64,000 nucleotides of DNA from Rhodococcus maanshanensis NBRC 100610 (GTDB lineage: Bacteria > Actinomycetota > Actinomycetes > Mycobacteriales > Mycobacteriaceae), in NCBI RefSeq assembly GCF_001894865.1, contig NZ_BCXA01000006.1, positions 1-64,000 of the forward strand, read 5' to 3'. Under the pieces are notes generated by a model. It was given only the letters and a program-made list of their open reading frames with translations, ran no database searches and was not told the origin of the DNA. A program made the translations under genes and the position numbers. Every line of letters begins with the position of its first letter. Positions within the stretch are counted from its first letter, which is position 1. This document shows, piece after piece, positions 35,386-44,792 of the stretch.

Positions 35386-35748
35386 ATGTCCGGATTGGTT
35401 CGCAAGAGCTTCGATTCCCCCGAGGAGACCCGACCTTTCGAGGACGGCAAAGGCAGGGTCGATGTGGTCGACCTCGGCGCAGGTTCGGTCGGCCGCGGAG
35501 TATTCGAACCCGGCTGGAAGTGGTCCGACCACGTCAAGCCGATCGCGAAAACCGACAGCTGCCAGGCGGCCCACATTGGTTACTGCCTCTCGGGACGCAT
35601 GGTCGTGGTGATGGATGACGGCGAACGGCTGGAGTTCGGTCCCGGCGACCTCATGATCACCCCGCCCGGGCACGACGCGTGGGTGGTCGGCGACGAGGCC
35701 TGCGTCCTGATCGACTGGCAGGGCTTCGCGGACTACGCGAAGCGCTAA
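35386..35748 (+). CDS. Cupin-domain protein
   Basis: A 120-residue single-domain cupin. The first cupin motif is near GWKWSDHVKPIAKTDSCQAAH and the second near FGPGDLMITPPGHDAWVVGD, with possible metal-binding His and Asp. Function and ligand are unknown; it may be a small-molecule isomerase or a binding protein. AGGAGG at 35375-35380 gives a clear start at ATG 35386. It ends 6 bases before the convergent xerC stop. Confidence 0.82.
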   Translation: MSGLVRKSFDSPEETRPFEDGKGRVDVVDLGAGSVGRGVFEPGWKWSDHVKPIAKTDSCQAAHIGYCLSGRMVVVMDDGERLEFGPGDLMITPPGHDAWVVGDEACVLIDWQGFADYAKR

Positions 35749-35754
35749 CGGCCG

Positions 35755-36705
35755 TCAGGCCCGCGGGTGCGCCTGGTCGTGCACCGCGCGCAGCCGCGCC
35801 ACCGACACGTGGGTATAGAGCTGTGTGGTGGCCAGGCTGCTGTGACCCAACAGCTCCTGCACCACCCGGAGGTCGGCGCCGCCCTCGAGCAGGTGGGTCG
35901 CCGCCGAGTGCCGCAGCCCGTGCGGGCCGAGACTCGGCGCGCCGGGCACCGCCTCGAGGACCTCGTGCACGACGCTCCTCGCCTGCCGCTGATCGATCCG
36001 GCCGCCGCGACGGCCGAGCAGCAGCGCCCGGCCGGAGCGCTCGTTCACCAGCGCGGGGCGCCCCGACGTCAGCCAGGCGTCGACGGCGGCGGCCGCCGGT
36101 GCCCCGAACGGCACCGAGCGCTGCTTGTTTCCCTTGCCCAGCACCCGCAGCACCCGGCGTTCGAGGTCCACGTCGTCGAGGTCGAGGCCGCAGAGCTCCC
36201 CGACCCGGATTCCGCTGGCGTACAGCAACTCCACGATCAGCCGGTCCCGCACGGCGATCGGTTCGAGCTGCGCCGCACCGGATTCCGCTGCCTGCATGGC
36301 CTCTGCCGCCTGGCCCTGGCGCAACACCGCTGGCAGGGTGCGGTGCGCCTTGGGCGCGACGAGGCGGACGCCGGGATCGCGCGGGATCCGGCGGGTGCGG
36401 GTCAGCCAGGCGGTGAACGTGCGGGCGGCCGCGGTCCGACGAGCAAGGGTGGTGCGCGCGACCCCCGCCGACGCCTGCGCGGACAGCCAGGACCGCAGCG
36501 CCCGCAGGTCGATGTCCTCGAGGTCCGCGTCCGGCGACGCGGCGGCGAGGTGTGCGAGCAGTGACCGGGCGTCGGCCAGGTAGGCCCGGACGGTGTGCTC
36601 GGACCGGCCCCGCTCGAGCGACAGATACTCGGCGTAGGCGTCGAGGTGCGCCGCCAACCGCGCGGGCACCTCGCCCGGTTCCTGCCGCTTCGCATGCGAA
36701 CTCAT
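35755..36705 (-). CDS. xerC: Tyrosine recombinase XerC
   Basis: A 316-residue site-specific recombinase that resolves chromosome dimers at dif with XerD. An N-terminal SAM-like core-binding domain (about 12-105) precedes the catalytic domain with Arg in SGIRVGEL, Lys in [21 protein letters not shown] and the nucleophile Tyr in LYTHVS. ATG 36705 has GGAG about 12 bases upstream. Its location near dprA-comM is as in mycobacteria (Rv2894c). An integrase identity is unlikely because no mobile-element genes are near. Confidence 0.92.
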   Translation of the reverse strand: MSSHAKRQEPGEVPARLAAHLDAYAEYLSLERGRSEHTVRAYLADARSLLAHLAAASPDADLEDIDLRALRSWLSAQASAGVARTTLARRTAAARTFTAWLTRTRRIPRDPGVRLVAPKAHRTLPAVLRQGQAAEAMQAAESGAAQLEPIAVRDRLIVELLYASGIRVGELCGLDLDDVDLERRVLRVLGKGNKQRSVPFGAPAAAAVDAWLTSGRPALVNERSGRALLLGRRGGRIDQRQARSVVHEVLEAVPGAPSLGPHGLRHSAATHLLEGGADLRVVQELLGHSSLATTQLYTHVSVARLRAVHDQAHPRA

Positions 36706-36765
36706 GTTCGCACCGTCTCCCCCCGACGGGAATAAATCAAGCACCCGCGCCGCTGGGTCACCCAT

Positions 36766-37995
36766 GTGAGCCGAACCATTCCGATCCCGATGCTGTTGAC
36801 CCTCGCCCTGCTGTCCGCGATCGCGCCGCTCGCGACGGACATGTACCTGCCGGGGCTGCCCGCCCTCGGCGAGGACCTCGGCACCTCGGCCTCGACGGTC
36901 CAGCTCACCCTGACCACCTTCATGGCGGGACTCGGCATCGGCCAGCTGATCATCGGCCCGCTCTCCGACGGATGGGGGCGGCGGAGGCTGCTCATCGGCG
37001 GCACCATCGTCTGCGCGATCAGCGGCGTGGCCTGCGCGCTCGCGCCGTCGGCTGAGGTGCTCATCGGCGCCCGACTGCTGCAGGGCCTCAGCGGCGGCGC
37101 GGGAATCGTGTTGGCGCGCGCGGTGATCGCCGACCGAGCCAGGGGCGACAACGCCGCAAAGCTCTTCAGCATCATGATGATCATCGGCGGCGTCGCCCCC
37201 GTGCTGGCCCCGCTGATGGGCGGCGCGCTGCTCGGACCGATCGGCTGGCGGGGCATCTTCTGGGTGCTCGCCGCCGCCTCCGTTGTGATGCTCGTCGGCG
37301 TCCTGACGGTGGTGCCCGAGACGCTGCCCGTCGAGCGCAGGCACGGCGGCGGACTCTCGGCGCTCGCCCGCAACATGCGGTACGTGACGGGCAACCGTCG
37401 CTACGTCGGGTACGCGCTGACCTTCATATTCGGATTCGGAGCGCTCTTCTCCTACATCTCCGCCTCGCCGTTCGTGGTGCAGGACGTGCTCGGCCTGACC
37501 CCCGGCCAGTTCTCGATCGTGTTCGGCGTCAACTCGATCGGCATCGTCGCGGGCAGCATCGTCAACACCAGGCTGATCGGACGATTCCATGCGCGTTCGC
37601 TGCTGAGGTTCGGGGTGTCGATGCTGCTCACCGCAGGCACCCTGCTGCTGCTCGAGGTGACCGTCGGCGGCGCCGCGACCCCGGTCGTGCTGCCCCTGCT
37701 GTTCCTGGTGACGACCAGTCTCGGGTTCATCATGGGCAACGCCACCGCGCTCGGGCAGTCTGAGGTGACCGCCGCCGCGGGCACCGGCTCGGCGCTGATG
37801 GGCGCGGGTCAGTTCGGCCTCGCGGCGCTGATCTCGCCGCTGGTGGGCGGGTCCGCGGTCGTGATGTCGATCGGCATCGTGGTGTGCGCGGTCGCGGCGA
37901 TGACGGCGCTGCTCACCCTCGGCAGTCCCGCGAAGCCGGCGGCCACCGGCGCCGACGTGGTGGCGGCCCCGGTCCAGTCCGGCACGCCGATGTGA
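36766..37995 (+). CDS. MFS multidrug efflux transporter (Bcr/CflA type)
   Basis: A 409-residue exporter with 12 helices. Motif A is [11 protein letters not shown], and the N-terminus contains [13 protein letters not shown], typical of the Bcr/CflA drug-efflux subfamily. The start is GTG 36766, without an evident ribosome binding site and perhaps leaderless; an out-of-frame ATGTGA overlaps it. It is divergent from xerC. The substrate is unknown. Confidence 0.87.
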   Translation: MSRTIPIPMLLTLALLSAIAPLATDMYLPGLPALGEDLGTSASTVQLTLTTFMAGLGIGQLIIGPLSDGWGRRRLLIGGTIVCAISGVACALAPSAEVLIGARLLQGLSGGAGIVLARAVIADRARGDNAAKLFSIMMIIGGVAPVLAPLMGGALLGPIGWRGIFWVLAAASVVMLVGVLTVVPETLPVERRHGGGLSALARNMRYVTGNRRYVGYALTFIFGFGALFSYISASPFVVQDVLGLTPGQFSIVFGVNSIGIVAGSIVNTRLIGRFHARSLLRFGVSMLLTAGTLLLLEVTVGGAATPVVLPLLFLVTTSLGFIMGNATALGQSEVTAAAGTGSALMGAGQFGLAALISPLVGGSAVVMSIGIVVCAVAAMTALLTLGSPAKPAATGADVVAAPVQSGTPM

Positions 37996-38049
37996 CGCGC
38001 CCGGCGTCGACTACACCGTCTGGGACCCGGTGTCCGCGATGATGATCCG

Positions 38050-38646
38050 GTGAGCAACCGCAAAGAGAGGGGCAGCGGGTTCGCCGCAGTGGTCCTCGCG
38101 CTGGCCGTGTTCGGGCTGGCCGCGGGGGTGCTCGGCGCGGCGGGGTGGCGCCACGCGACCCCGTACGCCGACTACTCACCCACCGAGCCGAACGGCCGCC
38201 TCGGCGTCAGGACGATCTACTACGGGTTCATGTACTTCCCCGGCCCGCCGTGGCTCCCGGCGCTGCTGATCTTCCCGGCCGTCGGCGCGACGATGCTGGC
38301 CGTCGTCGGTGCGCTGGTGGGGTTGTCCGGCTGGCGGCTGGTCCGCCGTGGGGGCGGCGGACGATGGCCGGTCTACGCCGTCTTCGCGTTCTGCGGCCTG
38401 GTGTACGGGGCGATCGTCGCGCTCGTCGGCGGCATCCATCCACCCAAGCTGGGCGAGCCCTTCTCGCTGGATCGCGCACCGACCGGCGATCCCACCACCG
38501 CATCGCTGCCATGGCACATCGACCTCGGGCCCACCTGGCTCGCCTTCCCCACCATCGGCCTCGCGCTGGGGCTGATCATCGCGATGGTGCTCAGCGGCAC
38601 CGGGATTCGCCTGGTTCGCCGCGGCGCGCCGGTCGCCGTCGGCTAG
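38050..38646 (+). CDS. Four-helix membrane protein of unknown function
   Basis: A 198-residue protein with four predicted helices: FAAVVLALAVFGLAAGVLG, LPALLIFPAVGATMLAVVGA, YAVFAFCGLVYGAIVALVGG and the last near WLAFPTIGLALGLIIAMVL. Short periplasmic loops contain DYSPTEPNGRLGVRTIYYGF and GEPFSLDRAPTGDP. I do not recognise the family. It starts at GTG 38050. Its stop shares the CTAG at 38643-38646 with the stop of the convergent siderophore-interacting protein. Confidence 0.78.
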   Translation: MSNRKERGSGFAAVVLALAVFGLAAGVLGAAGWRHATPYADYSPTEPNGRLGVRTIYYGFMYFPGPPWLPALLIFPAVGATMLAVVGALVGLSGWRLVRRGGGGRWPVYAVFAFCGLVYGAIVALVGGIHPPKLGEPFSLDRAPTGDPTTASLPWHIDLGPTWLAFPTIGLALGLIIAMVLSGTGIRLVRRGAPVAVG

Positions 38647-39428
38647 CGCGGGCGCTCGGGGTTCTCGGCGGCCGCGAGCTCCGACTTCCAGACCCGGAAG
38701 CCCTCCTCGGTGCGGCCGCGCCGCCAGTAGCCGGAGATCGACGCCCATTCGGCGGAGACACCGCGCTCCTTGCGGATGTAGGCGCGCAGACCGTGCATGA
38801 CGGCATGCGCCTCGCCGTGGATGAACACGTGTGGCTGACCGGGCAACCACGGCACGGCCTTGACCGCGTCGATCAGCGGTGCGTTGTCGCCCGCCCGGTC
38901 GTCGCCCACCTCGTCGGCGCCGCCGCCGCGGTGCACCCAGGTGACCTCCACCGGCGCGGCCGAGGGCAGGGGAACCTCGTCGTCCGGGCCTGCGACCTCG
39001 AGCACCACCCGCGCCACCGCGTCCGCGGGCAGCGCGGCGACGGCCGCCGCGACCGCGGGGATCGCGGACTCGTCGCCTGCGATCAGGTGCCAGTCCGCGT
39101 CCGCGCGCGGGGCGTAGGCCCCGCCGGGGCCGTACAGCCGCACACTCTCCCCCGGCTGGGCGGAGGCGGCCCACGGTGCGGCCACCCCCTCGTCGCCGTG
39201 CACGACGAAATCGATGGCGACCTCGCGATTCTCATCGTCCACGGAGCTCACCGTGTACGTGCGCAGCACCTGATCGTCGTCCGGCCCGAAGATCAGCTTG
39301 ACGTAGGCATCGGTGAAGTCGTTGGGGACGAACTCCTCGAAGCCGGGGTCTCCGAGATAGACGCGCACCAGGTGCGGGGTCAGCCGCTCGATGCGCGAGA
39401 CCGTGAGCGTGGTGATTCGTCTGGCCAT
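38643..39428 (-). CDS. Siderophore-interacting protein / flavin ferric-siderophore reductase (Rv2895c-like)
   Basis: A 261-residue protein. A FAD-binding barrel has DAYVKLIFGP and RTYTVSSVD, and the NADPH-type SIP domain has WHLIAGDESAIPAVAAAVAAL and VFIHGEAHAVMHGLRAYI. The family reduces ferric siderophores in the cytosol to release iron. The iron-box-like sequence at 39441-39459 lies just upstream of GGAGGA and the ATG, so repression by IdeR/DtxR in high iron is likely. It lies in the same neighbourhood as viuB in mycobacteria. Confidence 0.9.
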   Translation of the reverse strand: MARRITTLTVSRIERLTPHLVRVYLGDPGFEEFVPNDFTDAYVKLIFGPDDDQVLRTYTVSSVDDENREVAIDFVVHGDEGVAAPWAASAQPGESVRLYGPGGAYAPRADADWHLIAGDESAIPAVAAAVAALPADAVARVVLEVAGPDDEVPLPSAAPVEVTWVHRGGGADEVGDDRAGDNAPLIDAVKAVPWLPGQPHVFIHGEAHAVMHGLRAYIRKERGVSAEWASISGYWRRGRTEEGFRVWKSELAAAENPERPR

Positions 39429-39440
39429 TCCGACTCCTCC

Positions 39441-39459
39441 ACTTGTTAGCGTTACCTAA
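39441..39459 (-). promoter_or_regulatory. Putative IdeR/DtxR iron box
   Basis: Read on the minus strand, TTAGGTAACGCTAACAAGT matches the IdeR consensus (TTAGGTTAGGCTAACCTAA) at about 13 of 19 positions, strongest in the 5' half and the central GCTAAC. It sits 12 bases upstream of the siderophore-interacting protein ATG. Confidence 0.72.
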
Positions 39460-39624
39460 CACAGTACGGGCGCATCGGACCGGATGGCGAGATTCCCCAC
39501 TCGTTCGGCGTTTGCCTGAGATACTGCTGCCTGGCCGATTCGTCGCATGCGATCGACCGTCCACGCCGCGGCGAGGTGAACCAGCGCCGCCGCCAACGAC
39601 TTCCGCGTCTTTTCTCGAGGGGCA

Positions 39625-40260
39625 ATGACACATATCCGCCGCATCCGTTCACTCACCGCCCTGCTGCCGCTGACCGCCGTCCTGCTCGGCGGCTGCTCGG
39701 CCGCGTCCTCCGAGCCCGCCTCGGCGGACGGCGCGGCATGCGTCGACGCGACGCTCCCCAACGCCACCGCGGAGGAGCTCGTCGACGTGCTGCGGCCGAG
39801 GGGCGACGGGACCGCCGATTCCGTCGAGCAGAACCTGGTGGACCAGTTCGCCGCTGCGCGCCCGGCCCAGGTCGAGCGGGTCGAGCAGAGCGCGGTCTTC
39901 AAGAACGTGCCCGAGGATGGCGACGCGGGGTTCGCGGGCGCCGTCTGCGCGGACAGCCGCTGGGACGACATCACCGCGGGCGCGGTCACGCTGAGCCCGC
40001 GCACCGAACGCGCCGCCATCATCTCCGCGGGCCACGGCTACTGCGATGCGTACGAGCAGATGCTGCCCGCCGCCGTGTCCACCGGATCATGGGACGACTG
40101 GGCGGGCTTCACAGTGTCCATGGTCGGCGCCCGGCAGTCCGCCCTCGACGCCGCGAAGGCAGCGGGTCGCGACTCCGCAACCGAGCAGCAAGCGCTGGAG
40201 GAGGAGACTCGGGCCCTGGACGCGGCACGGCAACACATCTGCCCGCAGTTCGAGAACTGA
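39625..40260 (+). CDS. Putative lipoprotein of unknown function
   Basis: A 211-residue secreted protein. The signal peptide ends in lipobox LLGGC (Cys near residue 24). The mature part has Cys residues at AACVDATLP, GAVCADS, GHGYCDAYEQ and QHICPQFEN, suggesting two disulfides, and is otherwise helical. No family is recognised. AGGGG lies 3 bases before the ATG. It is convergent with dprA, with stops 7 bases apart. Confidence 0.8.
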   Translation: MTHIRRIRSLTALLPLTAVLLGGCSAASSEPASADGAACVDATLPNATAEELVDVLRPRGDGTADSVEQNLVDQFAAARPAQVERVEQSAVFKNVPEDGDAGFAGAVCADSRWDDITAGAVTLSPRTERAAIISAGHGYCDAYEQMLPAAVSTGSWDDWAGFTVSMVGARQSALDAAKAAGRDSATEQQALEEETRALDAARQHICPQFEN

Positions 40261-40267
40261 GCGGGCC

Positions 40268-41386
40268 TCATCCCCGCCTGAACCACCCCGTCCCGTCGGA
40301 CCCGACCAGCCCGGCCAACTCCAGCACCGGCAACGCACCCCGAACCGACTCGACCGGCACGCCCGAGCTCTCCGCGAGCTCGGGCAACCCGACCGAACCC
40401 GACGCGGGCAGCGCCTCGTACACCAGCGCCGCCTTGGCGGAGAGCCCGTCGAGCGGCCGCACCGGCCCGCCGTCCTCGCCGCCCACTCCCACGGGACCGG
40501 CGACCTCCACGACGTCCGCTGACCGCGAGGCGAGCAGCGCCTCGCCCTCCCTGATCATCCGGTGGCACCCCACCGAGGACGCCGAGGTCACCGGTCCCGG
40601 CACCGCCAGCACCGGGCGGCCCAGCCGCGACGCCCACGTGGCGGTGTTGCGCGCCCCGCTGCGGGCGCCGGCCTCCACCACCAGCACAGCGTCCGCGAGC
40701 GCCGCCACCAGCCGGTTACGGGCCAGGAAGCGGTGCCGGGCGGGGGTCGTGCCAGGAGCGTATTCGCTGACCACCGCGCCCTCCCCGGCGATCTCCCGCA
40801 GCAGCCGCGCGTGCCCGGCCGGATAGGCCCGGTCCACCCCACACGCCAGCACCGCCACCGTCGCCCCACCCGCGGCGAGGGCGGCGCGATGCGCGGCGCC
40901 GTCGATGCCGTAGGCGCCGCCCGAGACGACGGTCCAGCCCCTGCCCGCGAGGTCGTCGACGAACTGCCCGGTGACGTGCTCGCCGTAGCCGCTGGCGGCC
41001 CGGGTACCGACCACCGCGACCGCGCGCTCGGTCAGCTCGGTCAGCGGCCGCTCCCCCAGCACCCACAGCGCCAACGGCGGCGCGGACTCCCGCTCGCGCC
41101 GCGAGTCGAGGCCGTCGAAGGCCAGCAACCGCCACGCCGGCCAGTCCTCATCGTCGGGCGTGAGCAGCCTGCCGCCGAGCCGCCCGATCATGTCGAGGTC
41201 GCGGTCGGCGGAGTCGATGTGCCTGCGCGCCTGGGTCCTGGTGCTCAGCGCCTCCGGCAACGCCGCCCCACGCACCGCCCGCGCCGCCTCCTCCGGTCCG
41301 ACCGCCTCGACCAGCTCCACCAGCGGGGCACACGGGCCCTGCGCCACCTGCGACAGATACGCCCAGGCCGCCCGCCGCGCACTCAT
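40268..41386 (-). CDS. dprA: DNA-processing protein DprA
   Basis: A 372-residue Rossmann-fold protein that loads RecA on incoming single-stranded DNA. The conserved core is VAVVGTRAASGYGEH, VSGGAYGIDGAAHRAAL, RNRLVAALADAVLVVEAGAR and GRPVLAVPGP. The C-terminal winged-helix-like part (from about 300) is retained. Its ATG overlaps the comM stop (ATGA). With comM and yraN it forms the conserved actinobacterial DNA-uptake/processing trio. Confidence 0.93.
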   Translation of the reverse strand: MSARRAAWAYLSQVAQGPCAPLVELVEAVGPEEAARAVRGAALPEALSTRTQARRHIDSADRDLDMIGRLGGRLLTPDDEDWPAWRLLAFDGLDSRRERESAPPLALWVLGERPLTELTERAVAVVGTRAASGYGEHVTGQFVDDLAGRGWTVVSGGAYGIDGAAHRAALAAGGATVAVLACGVDRAYPAGHARLLREIAGEGAVVSEYAPGTTPARHRFLARNRLVAALADAVLVVEAGARSGARNTATWASRLGRPVLAVPGPVTSASSVGCHRMIREGEALLASRSADVVEVAGPVGVGGEDGGPVRPLDGLSAKAALVYEALPASGSVGLPELAESSGVPVESVRGALPVLELAGLVGSDGTGWFRRG

Positions 41387-42891
41387 TCGCCCCGCCGATC
41401 CCGGTAGCCCAGCGCGCACCCCACCTGGTCCTCGCCTGGCAATGCCAGGCCCGCGAGATCCGCGAGCGTCCACGCGACCCTGAGGGCACGATCGGCGCCG
41501 CGTGCGGTGATCTGCCCCTCCCGCAGCGCGCCTTCCAACGGACGGAGCGCCTGACGCGAGATTCGGAACCGTTGCCGCAGAGCCGGACCCGGCACCTCCG
41601 CGTTGGTACGCCAACCGAACTCACGCCACCGCTCGACCGCCGTCGCCCTGGCCGCCGCCACCCGCGCCCGCACCTCCGCCGTCGACTCGGCCGCCTCCCC
41701 GTTCAGCGCGCCGACCGAGAGCGGCTGCATGCTCACCCGCAGGTCCACCCGGTCGAGCAGCGGGCCCGACAGCTTCCCCAGGTAGCGCCTGCGCGCGGTC
41801 GGCGCGCAGACGCAGTCCTCCGTGCGGGGCGGCGCGCACGGGCACGGGTTCGCCGCCAGCACCAGCTGGAACCGTGCCGGATAGCAGGCCACCCCGTCCC
41901 GCCGCGCGATCCGGACCTCCCCGTCCTCGAGCGGGGTCCGCAGCGCCTCCAGCGCCTTGACGCCCAGCTCGGCGCACTCGTCGAGGAAGAGCACGCCCCG
42001 ATGCGCCCGGCTCACCGCGCCGGGCCTGGCCATCCCGGACCCACCGCCGACCAGCGCGCTGATCGAACAGGTGTGGTGCGGGGCGACGAACGGCGGTTCG
42101 GTGATCAGCGGCCGCTCGCTGGTGAGCAGCCCCGCCACCGAGTGGATCGCGGTCACCTCGAGCGCCTCCTGCTCGCTCAGCGGCGGCAGCACCCCGGGAA
42201 GACGTTGTGCCAGCATCGTCTTCCCGATGCCGGGCGGACCGGTCAGCATCAGGTGGTGCGCGCCCGCGGCCGCCACCTCCAGCGCCAGGCGCGCATCCCC
42301 CTGGCCCGCCACGTCGCTGAGGTCGGCCGTCGTCCGTCCGGACACCACCTCCGCCGGGGCCGGGCCGGACAGCATCAGCTCCCCGCGCAGCCACTCGATC
42401 ACCTCACGCAGGTTGCGTGCCCCCAGGACCTCGATGCCGTCCACCAGGCCTGCCTCGGCCAGCGCCGGGTACGGCACCACCACGGCGGGCCTGCCCGCGG
42501 CCTTCGCCGCCAGCACCGCGGGCAGCACGCCGCGTACCCCGCGCAGCCGCCCGTCCAGCGCGAGCTCGCCCAGGAGCACGGACTTGTCCAGATCCGCGCT
42601 CGGCACCCGTCCGTCCGCGACCAGAACCGCGCAGGCCAGGGCGAGGTCGAAGCCGCTGCCCCCCTTCGGCAGGGTCGCGGGCGAGAGCGCAAGGATCACC
42701 CGCGAATCCGGCCATCGCTCACCCGAATTGGTGACCGCCGCCCGCACCCGGTCCCGCGATTCCTGCAGCGCGGTGTCGGGCAACCCGACCAGGTGCACCC
42801 CCGGCAGCCCGCGCCCGATGTCCGCCTCGATCTCCACCAACTGCCCCTCGACCCCGCGCACCGCCACCGCGTAGGCCCGCCCGAGCGCCAT
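41383..42891 (-). CDS. comM: Mg-chelatase-like AAA+ helicase ComM/YifB
   Basis: A 502-residue protein. An N-terminal ChlI domain-like region (GLPGVHLVGLPDTALQESRD) is followed by an AAA+ module with Walker A LTGPPGIGKTML and Walker B HRGVLFLDECAEL. A zinc-finger-like segment has AANPCPCAPPRTEDCVCA, and the C-terminal Mg_chelatase_C domain is present. ComM promotes branch migration during recombination of transformed DNA. It has a one-base overlap with yraN (TGATG) and a 4-base overlap with dprA. Confidence 0.92.
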   Translation of the reverse strand: MALGRAYAVAVRGVEGQLVEIEADIGRGLPGVHLVGLPDTALQESRDRVRAAVTNSGERWPDSRVILALSPATLPKGGSGFDLALACAVLVADGRVPSADLDKSVLLGELALDGRLRGVRGVLPAVLAAKAAGRPAVVVPYPALAEAGLVDGIEVLGARNLREVIEWLRGELMLSGPAPAEVVSGRTTADLSDVAGQGDARLALEVAAAGAHHLMLTGPPGIGKTMLAQRLPGVLPPLSEQEALEVTAIHSVAGLLTSERPLITEPPFVAPHHTCSISALVGGGSGMARPGAVSRAHRGVLFLDECAELGVKALEALRTPLEDGEVRIARRDGVACYPARFQLVLAANPCPCAPPRTEDCVCAPTARRRYLGKLSGPLLDRVDLRVSMQPLSVGALNGEAAESTAEVRARVAAARATAVERWREFGWRTNAEVPGPALRQRFRISRQALRPLEGALREGQITARGADRALRVAWTLADLAGLALPGEDQVGCALGYRDRRGE

Positions 42892-43247
42892 CAGAACACC
42901 GCGCGCAGGTGCTCGAGCACCGGGTCCCGGCCGGACTCGACGATGACGGCGACCACGTCGAATCGCACCTGCCGCCAGCCATGCGGCTGCTCGGCCAGCC
43001 ACAACCCCGCCAACCGGCGGATCCGGCCCCGCTTCGCGAACGTCACCGCCTCGGCGGGCGTGCCGTAGCCCCGACCTGACCGCGTCTTCACCTCGACGAA
43101 GACGACCGCCTCCCCGTCCCGGGCGATCAGGTCCAGCTCGCCGTACCGGCAGCGCCAGTTCCGCGCAAGGATCGTCATGCCCGCCCTGGTGAGGTGCCCC
43201 GCGGCCATGTCCTCACCCAATGCCCCCAGCTCCAGGTTTCGTGCCAT
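42891..43247 (-). CDS. yraN: UPF0102 (YraN) nuclease-like protein
   Basis: A 118-residue protein of the Holliday-junction-resolvase-like restriction-endonuclease fold. The motifs GELDLIARDGEAVVFVEVKTR give the E-(D/E)xK catalytic core. The function is unproven, with a proposed role in DNA recombination because it is linked to comM-dprA. ATG 43247 (MARNLELG) is preferred over GTG 43262, which would add five residues. Confidence 0.85.
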   Translation of the reverse strand: MARNLELGALGEDMAAGHLTRAGMTILARNWRCRYGELDLIARDGEAVVFVEVKTRSGRGYGTPAEAVTFAKRGRIRRLAGLWLAEQPHGWRQVRFDVVAVIVESGRDPVLEHLRAVF

Positions 43248-43414
43248 GACCAGACGATGCACTGCGGCCGAGACGCAGCACGCGCATCGGCGGCCGATCT
43301 CGCGGTGCCTGTGGACGGAATCGGGCCTGTGGAGAACGCACGAGAACCGTCCTTGTCACCGGCGCCACCTACACTCTGCCGGTCACCCGATCCCGACCAC
43401 AGACAGGAAATGGC

Positions 43415-43993
43415 GTGGCCAACCGCACGTACCTCTACACCACTCCCCTTGCCCCACAGGCGGATCCGGCCGAGGCCTGCAACCAGCGCCTCACGGGGAT
43501 CTCCGAATGGCCGTACGCGATACCGCTGGTCCCCCGGATCCTCGTGTCCGTCGACCCGCGTGCCCGACAGTCGATCATCTGGGACGGCACCCCCGACCTG
43601 ATCGCGGTCACGGCGCGCTGCGGACCCGGCATCACCCGGCTCGAGAAGTTCCTGAGCCGCATCCACCACCCGGGCCTCGGCACGATGGCAGACGACGCGC
43701 TGCGCTTCCTGCGCGCTCACACCGACCCCGACGACCACTTCGTCCTCGAATGCGGCGAGATCTTCGCGATGGACGACGAGCCCTTCGCCGAGCAGGGCGC
43801 GGCGCTGCTCTCCGGGCTGGCGGACATCGACGCCGAGATGGAGGCCGCGCTGGCCGAGCTCGCTCCCGCCAAGCCGAACTTCTGGCAGCGGGTGTTCGCG
43901 CCGGCCCAGCAGAGCATCGAGGAACCCCTCCACGAGCTCGGACTCGGCCACTGGTCCGACGCGCTGTACTTCGAGCTCGACGGCCCGCGATAG
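43415..43993 (+). CDS. Conserved hypothetical protein (MANRTYLY-type)
   Basis: A 192-residue soluble acidic protein. The N-terminus MANRTYLYTTPLAPQADP recalls a group of short hypothetical proteins beginning MANRSYLY found in diverse bacteria, often in polymorphic-toxin or immunity settings. That resemblance is weak, and no toxin is nearby. AGGAA precedes GTG 43415. It is predicted helical after residue 60 (LEKFLSRIHHPGLGTMADDA). Confidence 0.75.
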   Translation: MANRTYLYTTPLAPQADPAEACNQRLTGISEWPYAIPLVPRILVSVDPRARQSIIWDGTPDLIAVTARCGPGITRLEKFLSRIHHPGLGTMADDALRFLRAHTDPDDHFVLECGEIFAMDDEPFAEQGAALLSGLADIDAEMEAALAELAPAKPNFWQRVFAPAQQSIEEPLHELGLGHWSDALYFELDGPR

Positions 43994-44033
43994 GCGCGGC
44001 CGGGCGTCGGTGCCGCGGTCTACGCTCGTCCGG

Positions 44034-44792
44034 GTGAGTTCCGAGAAGATGCTGGCCCGGATCGGCGGTCTGCTCCGCCAGGCCGAGTCCACCACCAATC
44101 CGCACGAGGCCCAGGCCTTCATGGAGGCCGCGCAGCGGCTGGCCACCGCCACCTCGATCGACCTCGCCGTCGCGCGCTCGCACACCTCGCGTCGCGAGCA
44201 GCGCGCCACCCCCACCCAGCGGGTCATCTCGATCGGCGAGACCGGCAAGAAGGGCCTGCGCACCTACGTGCACCTGTTCGTCAGCATCGCGGCCGCCAAC
44301 GACGTGCAGTGCGACGTCGCGCACAACTCGACGCAGGTGTTCGCCTACGGGTTCGGCACCGACATCGACGCCTGCGAGGCGCTGTACTCGAGCCTGCTCG
44401 TGCAGATGGTCCGGGCGTCGGACGCGTTCATCAAGTCGGGGGCGCACCGGCCGGTCGCGGGGGTCACCGCCCGGCTGAACTTCCAGCTCGCGTTCGCCGC
44501 CCGGATCGGCGAGCGGCTGGCCACCGCGAAGAAGGCCGCCGAGGCGGAAGCCGTGCGCGCGGACGACGCGAAGGGCCCGGAATCGACCGGCACCGCGCTG
44601 GTGCTGCGCGACAAGCAGCTCGAGCTGTCGGACTTCTACCGTCAGACGTCGCAGGCACGCGGGACGTGGCGGGGCTCCAAGGCCACCGCGGGACACTCGT
44701 CGACCGCGCGGCGGGCGGGCGACCGAGCCGGCCGGGCCGCGCGCCTCGGTCACGCCCCTGAGCTCGCGGCCGCGACGAAGCAGCTCGAGTGA
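44034..44792 (+). CDS. DUF2786 protein
   Basis: A 252-residue protein. The DUF2786 helical motif is at the N-terminus (SEKMLARIGGLLRQAESTTN, then HEAQAFMEAAQRLA). A middle domain (about 85-165) and a basic, flexible C-terminal tail follow. Function is unknown; DUF2786 is found in phage and chromosomal proteins. GTG 44034 is used; ATG 44049 is the alternative. Its stop overlaps the start of the next gene (GTGA), and together they form a pair common in mycolate-forming actinobacteria as I remember it. Confidence 0.83.
   Translation: MSSEKMLARIGGLLRQAESTTNPHEAQAFMEAAQRLATATSIDLAVARSHTSRREQRATPTQRVISIGETGKKGLRTYVHLFVSIAAANDVQCDVAHNSTQVFAYGFGTDIDACEALYSSLLVQMVRASDAFIKSGAHRPVAGVTARLNFQLAFAARIGERLATAKKAAEAEAVRADDAKGPESTGTALVLRDKQLELSDFYRQTSQARGTWRGSKATAGHSSTARRAGDRAGRAARLGHAPELAAATKQLE

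Noticed and set aside
35755-36705. XerC as the integrase of a mobile element
   Set aside because: There are no attachment repeats, tRNA target, excisionase or phage genes nearby, and the gene is in its usual xerC neighbourhood.
36764-36769. ATG 36764 as the start of the MFS exporter
   Set aside because: It is out of frame and reads ATG-TGA; the GTG at 36766 is in frame.
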